DNA from: Campylobacterales bacterium | GTDB taxonomy: Bacteria; Campylobacterota; Campylobacteria; Campylobacterales; Nitratiruptoraceae | Direction: 5' to 3' | NCBI GenBank assembly: GCA_027068245.1 | Contig: JAMOUF010000289.1 | Coordinates: forward strand, 1-5,792 | DNA: 5,792 bases | Part shown: positions 1-3,997 of the stretch, piece by piece | How positions within the stretch are numbered: position 1 is the stretch's first letter | Layout of the letters: each line of letters begins with the position of its first letter | Made by a program: the position numbers and the translations under genes | Notes under the pieces: model-generated | What the model was told of the DNA's origin: nothing | Databases searched by the model: none | The model's input: only the letters and a program-made list of their open reading frames with translations

Positions 1-339
1 AGCAGGGTTTTATACAGAAACGCGGGCGTTCTTAGGGATGAGCTGGGGCTGAAGGGGGTTTTATCCGTTATAAGGCAGCACCAAAAGGAGCTGGCTTTTA
101 TGGGAATCAAAGACAAAAGCCCCATTTACAACAAAAACCTGACAGACTTTTTGGAATACGGCAATATGATAGAGCTGGCCGAGGCGGCACTGGTTGGGAT
201 GATACAAAGATGTGAATCAAGAGGAGCCCATTTCAGGAAGGACTATCCCAAAAGGGATGATGAAAAATTTCTGGCCCATACGCTCTTTTGGAAAGAGGAT
301 GGGGTTTTGTGCGCTGATTTTAAAGAGATAAAGGGCTGA
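1..339 (+). CDS. frdA: Fumarate reductase / succinate dehydrogenase flavoprotein subunit, C-terminal part (5'-truncated by window edge)
   Basis: The frame is open from base 1 to the TGA at 337-339, so the visible 112 residues are the tail of a longer gene; the ATG at 100 is internal. The sequence has the family's C-terminal signature: an ESRGAH segment, then R-x-DYPKRDD, then a F-L-x-HTLFWKEDG stretch, matching the C-terminal domain of FrdA/SdhA after the helical capping region. The complete protein would carry covalent FAD and interconvert fumarate and succinate, passing electrons to the iron-sulfur subunit encoded next. The tail after HTLFWKED is short. The FAD-binding domain and catalytic residues lie outside the window, so fumarate reductase, succinate dehydrogenase and thiol- or methylmenaquinol-type enzymes cannot be told apart. 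L-aspartate oxidase (NadB) has a related C-terminus but is less likely given the frdB-like gene downstream. Confidence 0.88.
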   Translation, partial: SRVLYRNAGVLRDELGLKGVLSVIRQHQKELAFMGIKDKSPIYNKNLTDFLEYGNMIELAEAALVGMIQRCESRGAHFRKDYPKRDDEKFLAHTLFWKEDGVLCADFKEIKG

Positions 340-474
340 AACCTCTTTTCCACCTGCTCTTGAAATCCTCCATCCTTCCCATCCGCAGCCGGTTTTGAAG
401 GCAAAATCACCTCTTTAAACTTTTGTAAATATTTTTTAAAGTATTATATAAAAAAACATTATGGACGAAAAAGT
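340..474 (+). promoter_or_regulatory. frdA-frdB intergenic region with candidate promoter for frdB
   Basis: The 135-bp gap between two subunit genes of one complex is unusually long. Its first half is pyrimidine-rich and shows no coding signal. The second half is very AT-rich and holds a candidate promoter: TTGTAA at 423-428, an 18-bp spacer and TATAAA at 447-452. TATTAT at 442-447 is an alternative -10. Transcription from either would give a leader of only about 15-20 nt before the ATG at 475. No good Shine-Dalgarno precedes frdB; the only candidate is a weak GGA at 463-465. This is inferred from sequence alone. Confidence 0.4.
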
Positions 475-1179
475 ATGAAGATAAAAGTAAGACGCTACCA
501 TCCCCATTTTGAGCCCAAATCCATCTATATGGATTATGATATCGAGCCTGGTAAGACCTTACTGGAAAATTTAAATCTTATAAAGGAGAGAAAGGACGCC
601 ACCTTGACCTTTTTGCAAGGGTGCAGAAGCGGGGTTTGTGGCAGCTGCGCGGTAAGGGTGAATGAAAAGGAGGTTCTTGCCTGCGCTTATGAGCCAAAAG
701 ATGGCGATGTTATAGAGCCTTTGAGCGTTTTGGACGTTATCAGGGATCTTGTAGTGGATATGAATGGCTCTTTAAAGACCCTAAAAAGGGCCCAGGCCTA
801 TCTTCATACCAACAGCGGCGCGGTTATGAGCGAGGAGGATGAGCGGCTCATACAGCGTCAAAGCGACTGTATTTTGTGTCACAGCTGTTACAGCTCCTGT
901 CCGGTTTTCGAGACGAACGGGAACTTTTTGGGCCCTTTTGCCCTAAGCCGTGCATACAGATACGTGGCTGATGTGAGAGAGAGTGATAAAAAAGATATAA
1001 TCGACGCCGTGGTAAAAGACGGGATATACGACTGCACCCTCTGTGGCAACTGCACCGAGGTCTGCCCGATGGGTATAGACCCCAAAAACGATATTTTGAT
1101 GCTTCAAAGCTGGGCCTCAAGATTTGGATATACCAATCCAAATATGGGCTCCTTTGGAAGTTTCGGACTGGAGTTTTGA
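475..1179 (+). CDS. frdB: Fumarate reductase / succinate dehydrogenase iron-sulfur subunit with two CxxCxxCxxxCP clusters
   Basis: This 234-residue protein has the normal FrdB/SdhB length and carries electrons between the flavoprotein and the quinone- or thiol-reactive partner on the cytoplasmic membrane. Residues 1-100 form the plant-type ferredoxin domain, with the [2Fe-2S] ligands C50, C55, C58 and C70. The C-terminal helical domain has C132, C135, C138 and C142, then C187, C190, C193 and C197. Classical FrdB/SdhB has C-x5-C-x3-CP in the last motif and binds [3Fe-4S]. Here an extra cysteine (C190) makes it CxxCxxCxxxCP, as in the archaeal type-E SdhB and TfrB-like proteins, so a second [4Fe-4S] is predicted. 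The ATG at 475 matches the family N-terminus (MKIKVRRY). The stop overlaps the next gene by one base (TGATG). No anchor subunit (FrdC, SdhCD or SdhE) follows; it may lie upstream of frdA or elsewhere. Confidence 0.93.
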   Translation: MKIKVRRYHPHFEPKSIYMDYDIEPGKTLLENLNLIKERKDATLTFLQGCRSGVCGSCAVRVNEKEVLACAYEPKDGDVIEPLSVLDVIRDLVVDMNGSLKTLKRAQAYLHTNSGAVMSEEDERLIQRQSDCILCHSCYSSCPVFETNGNFLGPFALSRAYRYVADVRESDKKDIIDAVVKDGIYDCTLCGNCTEVCPMGIDPKNDILMLQSWASRFGYTNPNMGSFGSFGLEF

Positions 1180-1850
1180 TGAATTCGAGCGAGTATAACA
1201 TAGAGCTTTTCTCAGCCGTGCCCTCCTATATCATCGACGATATAAACAGATACGGCAAGATAGTGAAATTTTATAAAAATATGCCCGCTATGAGTAGCGA
1301 CGATACGCTGAAATATTTCTATTTTGTAATAGAGGGCCGCATAAAGGTGTTTCAATTCAATTTCGAGACATCCAAAGAGCAGACCATAAAGATTTTGAGC
1401 AGAGGCGATATGTTCGACGTTATAGTGCTGATGGACGACCAGCCCCACGATGTGATTACCCATACATACGAGGACAGCAAGGTTTTGCAGGTTCCAATCG
1501 ACGTTGTCAGGGAGTGGATAGACAAAAACAGCGAGTTTAGAAAACTGATGTTTAGATATATCGCCGCAGAGATGAGAAGTCTTGAGGAGCTGGCAACAGA
1601 TCTTAGCTTGTTGGATACCTCCACAAGGTTCATAAAGCTGCTGTTGAAACATTTTGACAAAAACAGGGCCAAACTAAAACTCATACACGACCTGCCCCAT
1701 GAGGAGATAGCCTCACTGATAGGAACGGTGCGGCATGTGGTAAACAGACATATACAGGAGTTGAAAAAAGAGGGTACGCTTCATGTGGAGAGAAAGAAGC
1801 TCAAACTTCAGGATATATCGAGACTAATAGATAGAGTGCAACTTAAGTAG
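1179..1850 (+). CDS. Crp/Fnr-family transcriptional regulator lacking Fe-S cysteines
   Basis: This 223-residue protein has the length and two-domain layout of the Crp/Fnr family. Residues about 10-110 form the cyclic-nucleotide-type beta barrel (FVIEGRIKVFQ, then LSRGDMFD). Residues about 112-140 form the dimerisation helix, and about 170-212 the winged helix (HEEIASLIGTVRHVVNRHIQ). There is no cysteine anywhere, so it is not an FNR-type [4Fe-4S] sensor. The barrel also lacks the Crp phosphate-binding Arg-Ser motif, so cAMP binding is unlikely. In the recognition helix the Crp Arg-Glu pair is Arg185-His186, while Arg190 is kept, which predicts altered target specificity. I chose ATG 1179 over the in-frame TTG at 1176 because GGAG at 1170-1173 is 5 nt from it and the frdB stop overlaps it. 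Coupling to frdB suggests control of respiratory genes. The ligand is unknown. Confidence 0.88.
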   Translation: MNSSEYNIELFSAVPSYIIDDINRYGKIVKFYKNMPAMSSDDTLKYFYFVIEGRIKVFQFNFETSKEQTIKILSRGDMFDVIVLMDDQPHDVITHTYEDSKVLQVPIDVVREWIDKNSEFRKLMFRYIAAEMRSLEELATDLSLLDTSTRFIKLLLKHFDKNRAKLKLIHDLPHEEIASLIGTVRHVVNRHIQELKKEGTLHVERKKLKLQDISRLIDRVQLK

Positions 1851-1912
1851 CGGCAAATTAACACTAAAGAGACTAAAATTTTATCAACCCAAAATTTTAC
1901 AAGGAGGTTGCT
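1851..1912 (+). promoter_or_regulatory. Promoter and leader of the yfdX-histone-hdeD operon, with strong RBS
   Basis: A likely -10 box, TAAAAT, lies at 1874-1879 with no recognisable -35 at the proper distance, as is common in Campylobacterota. TTAACA at 1858-1863 is too close to serve with it. Near-repeats ACTAAAG and ACTAAAA lie around 1863-1878, and AAAATTTTA occurs twice, at 1875-1883 and 1891-1899, exactly 16 bp apart. A strong Shine-Dalgarno, AAGGAGG at 1901-1907, sits 5 nt before the yfdX ATG. The segment from CTAAAATT to TCAAC (1873-1888) recurs before the gene at 3998. No terminator is seen after the Crp/Fnr gene, so read-through from it is possible. Confidence 0.5.
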
Positions 1913-2791
1913 ATGAGAAAAGTATTGGTTTCATTCGTTGCAGCTGCTATGCTGTTTGGCGCTAATGCATTCGCCAGCGAGGCCAGCAAGGCCGAGTCCA
2001 ACAAGGCGGTCGCAGAGGCGAAGGTAAAGGCTCAAAAAGAGCAAAAAGAGGTAAAGATAGTCCAGGAGGCCGTCGAAGCGGTGGCTTTGACCCACAAGGT
2101 TTTGGAAGAGCTTGAGAAGGGTAACAAAGAGCAGGCGATAAAAGATTTGGAAAAAGCGATAGGCAAACTTGAAGTTGTCTTGAGCGCTCCTAACGCCCCG
2201 GCTCTTATACCTATTGACAGCTCTTTGGAGATAGTGGATTTTCCAGGAACCCTTCAGGATATCAAAACTGCGGTCATTACGGCCAAGGCTTTGCTAAAAG
2301 AGAACAGAATCCAGGAAGCAAGGCTGATTTTGGATACGCTTAGAAGCGAGATTGTGTTGAAGGTGGTAAACCTTCCGTTGGCATCCTATCCGGCTGCGCT
2401 TAAACTTGCTGCCAAGTTTTTGCATGAAAACAGGATAGATGAGGCGAAAAATGTGCTGGCTCAGGCACTTGCCACTTTCGTGGAGGTGGATATCGTAACG
2501 CCTATTCCACTACTGCAGGCGATTCATCTGGTGGAAATCGCTCAAAAAGTTGCCAAAGAGGACAGGAAAAAAGCTCTTGAATATCTAAAAGAGGCCAAAC
2601 TGGCGCTCAAAAAAGCTGAAGCACTGGGTTATGTGAGCGAGAGCGAGACCACATACGAGATGCTTGAGGATATGATAGAAAAAGTGGAAAAAGAGATTAA
2701 AGGCAAAAACAAAGCCGAAAAACTCTTTGAAGAGCTTCTTGAGAAACTAAGAGAGTTCAAAGAGAAAGCTGTAAAATCAATAAACAAATAG
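1913..2791 (+). CDS. yfdX: YfdX-family secreted alpha-helical stress protein
   Basis: This 292-residue protein begins with a clear Sec signal peptide: MRK, a hydrophobic core at about 4-16, and a probable cut after Ala21 in the AFA/SE context. The mature protein should therefore be periplasmic. It is almost wholly helical, rich in Lys, Glu and Ala. Four related helix-turn-helix units follow an A-x2-L-x-E-x-R-x2-EA-x3-L pattern, at about 64-88, 124-147, 166-189 and 210-234, ending in an A-LGY element at 235-240. A more polar, probably coiled-coil tail covers about 247-290. The IPIDSSLEIVDFPG segment (99-112) and the repeat layout fit the YfdX family, known from the EvgA regulon of E. coli and from heat-resistance islands; its biochemical role is poorly defined, with chaperone-like activity proposed. 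It is longer than the roughly 200-residue enterobacterial proteins because of its N- and C-terminal extensions. It is the first gene of a three-gene operon. Confidence 0.75.
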   Translation: MRKVLVSFVAAAMLFGANAFASEASKAESNKAVAEAKVKAQKEQKEVKIVQEAVEAVALTHKVLEELEKGNKEQAIKDLEKAIGKLEVVLSAPNAPALIPIDSSLEIVDFPGTLQDIKTAVITAKALLKENRIQEARLILDTLRSEIVLKVVNLPLASYPAALKLAAKFLHENRIDEAKNVLAQALATFVEVDIVTPIPLLQAIHLVEIAQKVAKEDRKKALEYLKEAKLALKKAEALGYVSESETTYEMLEDMIEKVEKEIKGKNKAEKLFEELLEKLREFKEKAVKSINK

Positions 2792-2794
2792 GAG
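2790..2794 (+). promoter_or_regulatory. RBS of the DUF1931 gene, overlapping the yfdX stop
   Basis: AGGAG shares two bases with the TAG stop of yfdX and lies 6 nt before the ATG at 2801. This supports that start over the internal ATG at 2810 and indicates translational coupling. Confidence 0.75.
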
Positions 2795-2800
2795 CGTTAG

Positions 2801-3247
2801 ATGGCGGTAATGGGATTTCATAAGTTGGAAGAGCTTTTTAGAAGAGGAGCGGGGCTCGATATTGCCAAGGGCCACGCCAAAGATATTACGGATATCGTGG
2901 AGCAAAAGCTCTACGATATGCTTTTGATGGGACAAAAGAGTGCCAAATATAACGGCAGAGATGTTATCTGGAAGTATGATCTTCCCATTACCAAGGGTCT
3001 GGAGGAGAGTATCAATGAGTTCAAAAAACTCGAACAAGAGCTCGAACTCCAGGATATCTTAGACAGGCTCGCCACCTATCCGCCGCTTCTTGAGCTTGAG
3101 ATTGAGCTTGAGAAGTTTTTGCCGGAGCTTGTAGGCGGCCTGACACTGGTTTTGGCGAAGATTATGAAAAAGATAGATGAGGAAAACAGGGCCGTAAGCC
3201 ATGAGCTTATCAAAAGAGCCAAAGGGATTATGGACCTTACACTTTAA
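2801..3247 (+). CDS. DUF1931 bacterial histone-fold protein (Aq_328-like pseudodimer)
   Basis: This 148-residue protein closely follows the DUF1931 family, whose Aquifex aeolicus member Aq_328 was shown by crystallography to contain a histone fold. The first histone fold lies at about 6-75: a short helix (HKLEELFRR), a long central helix (about 27-50, DITDIVEQKLYDMLLMGQ) and the conserved AKYNGRDVIWKYDLPITKGL, which matches the loop and last helix. The second, more diverged fold lies at about 83-148: LQDILDRLATYPP, then a long helix at about 104-125 (LPELVGGLTLVLAKIMKKI), then a final helix. One chain thus mimics a histone dimer. It has no cysteine, signal peptide or membrane segment, so it should be cytoplasmic. 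DNA binding is not proven for this family, and the surface here is mixed acidic and basic. It sits between yfdX and hdeD with 9-10 bp gaps, implying co-expression under envelope stress. Confidence 0.88.
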   Translation: MAVMGFHKLEELFRRGAGLDIAKGHAKDITDIVEQKLYDMLLMGQKSAKYNGRDVIWKYDLPITKGLEESINEFKKLEQELELQDILDRLATYPPLLELEIELEKFLPELVGGLTLVLAKIMKKIDEENRAVSHELIKRAKGIMDLTL

Positions 3248-3251
3248 GGAG
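3245..3251 (+). promoter_or_regulatory. RBS of hdeD overlapping the DUF1931 stop codon
   Basis: TAAGGAG contains the TAA stop of the histone-fold gene and lies 6 nt before the ATG at 3258. It is the second stop/RBS fusion in this operon and again points to coupled translation. Confidence 0.75.
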
Positions 3252-3257
3252 TAGAAA

Positions 3258-3878
3258 ATGGTCGGATATCAAAATTTGAAAAACCTCAACAAAGAGGTTT
3301 TGGAGAGATTTGAGAAAAGTTCCAAAATAGTTGGCGTCATATTTTTGCTGTTGGGACTGGTAGGTATATTCTACCCTACTTTGATGTCCCTTACAACGGC
3401 CTATTTTGTCGCCTGGTTGTTTATATTCAGCGGTATTTTGATCGCGTATCACACATATAAAAACGACAAAAAAGACTGGCTTGGATGGCTAAAAGCCTTT
3501 TTATATCTTCTAACGGGTATACTGGTAGCCATCTATCCCGTATCCGGAGTAGCCGCCCTTGGTATAATCCTTGCGGTATACTTCTTTATGGATGGTTTTG
3601 CAAGTTTTGCCCTCGCTTCTCAGATGAAGGGGCAAAAGTATTGGTGGCTGATACTATTAAACGGCGTATTATCCACTATTTTGGGTGTTATCTTTTTGGT
3701 AGGATGGCCTTTTAGCTCACTTATATTGGTGGGTCTTTTCGTAGGTATCAGCCTATTTTTCGATGGAATCGTGCTTCTTACAATGAGCAGTGCGGTCAAG
3801 GAGCTTGAAAAAGAGATGGAACAAGGTGGTGAAAACCCATCCCAGGAGCAAAACGCTCAAAACCCACAAAACTCCTAA
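3258..3878 (+). CDS. hdeD: HdeD-family (DUF308) six-helix inner-membrane protein
   Basis: This 206-residue protein has about six membrane helices (roughly 23-39, 45-65, 77-93, 97-120, 128-149 and 153-178). They form three tandem hairpin repeats, each with a Gly-rich first helix, a proline turn and a Gly near the end of the second helix: FYP at 38-40, IYP at 92-94 and GWP at 149-151, with closing SGI, DGF and DGI. This is the DUF308/HdeD architecture. HdeD in E. coli is an inner-membrane protein linked to acid resistance at high cell density, and hdeD homologues also occur beside yfdX genes in the transmissible heat-resistance locus. A soluble N-terminal stretch of about 20 residues precedes the first helix. 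The tail from about 180 is charged, then rich in Gln, Asn and Pro, and looks disordered. Last gene of the operon, followed within 8 nt by a terminator. The molecular activity of the family is unknown. Confidence 0.85.
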   Translation: MVGYQNLKNLNKEVLERFEKSSKIVGVIFLLLGLVGIFYPTLMSLTTAYFVAWLFIFSGILIAYHTYKNDKKDWLGWLKAFLYLLTGILVAIYPVSGVAALGIILAVYFFMDGFASFALASQMKGQKYWWLILLNGVLSTILGVIFLVGWPFSSLILVGLFVGISLFFDGIVLLTMSSAVKELEKEMEQGGENPSQEQNAQNPQNS

Positions 3879-3885
3879 AAACTAC

Positions 3886-3914
3886 AATTAGCCAGATTTT
3901 TCTGGCTAATTTTT
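3886..3914 (+). terminator. Strong intrinsic terminator of the yfdX-DUF1931-hdeD operon
   Basis: A perfect 11-bp inverted repeat (AATTAGCCAGA at 3886-3896, TCTGGCTAATT at 3901-3911) surrounds a TTTT tetraloop and is followed by a short run of T. It starts 8 nt after the hdeD stop and separates this operon from the next transcription unit. Confidence 0.93.
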
Positions 3915-3997
3915 CCCAATTTGCTACAAAAGTTATACTAAATTTCATTAAAACACGCTAAAATTACGTCAACAAAAAATATCCAAGGAGAGTGTTG
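3915..3997 (+). promoter_or_regulatory. Promoter and leader of the DUF505-like gene
   Basis: The gene after the terminator needs its own promoter. The best -10 candidate is TAAAAT at 3959-3964 in the context CGCTAAAATTA; no good -35 is visible. TATACT at 3934-3939 is an alternative. The leader repeats CTAAAATT, 3 nt, TCAAC (3958-3973) from the yfdX leader. AAGGAG at 3985-3990 lies 7 nt before the ATG at 3998. Confidence 0.5.

Noticed and set aside
322..349. Possible terminator after frdA (AAAGAG at 322-327 pairing with CTCTTT at 343-348)
   Set aside because: The stem is only 6 bp with a 15-nt loop and low GC, so it is too weak to call.
848..1201. Antisense ORFs over frdB (also 888-1085)
   Set aside because: They mirror the codon structure of a well-conserved gene, encode no recognisable domain and have no RBS.
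1212..1684. Two antisense ORFs over the Crp/Fnr gene
   Set aside because: They lie entirely within a clear family member on the plus strand and their translations are low-complexity shadows.
1874..1887. FNR-type box before yfdX
   Set aside because: Only the right half-site ATCAA is present; the left half does not match TTGAT.
2777..3037. Antisense ORF spanning the yfdX end and DUF1931 start
   Set aside because: The plus-strand histone-fold gene is strongly supported; this product resembles nothing and has no start signal.
3237..3715. Antisense ORF (3237-3452) and alternative plus frame (3485-3715) within hdeD
   Set aside because: The HdeD frame has coherent membrane repeats; these overlapping frames do not show protein-like features.
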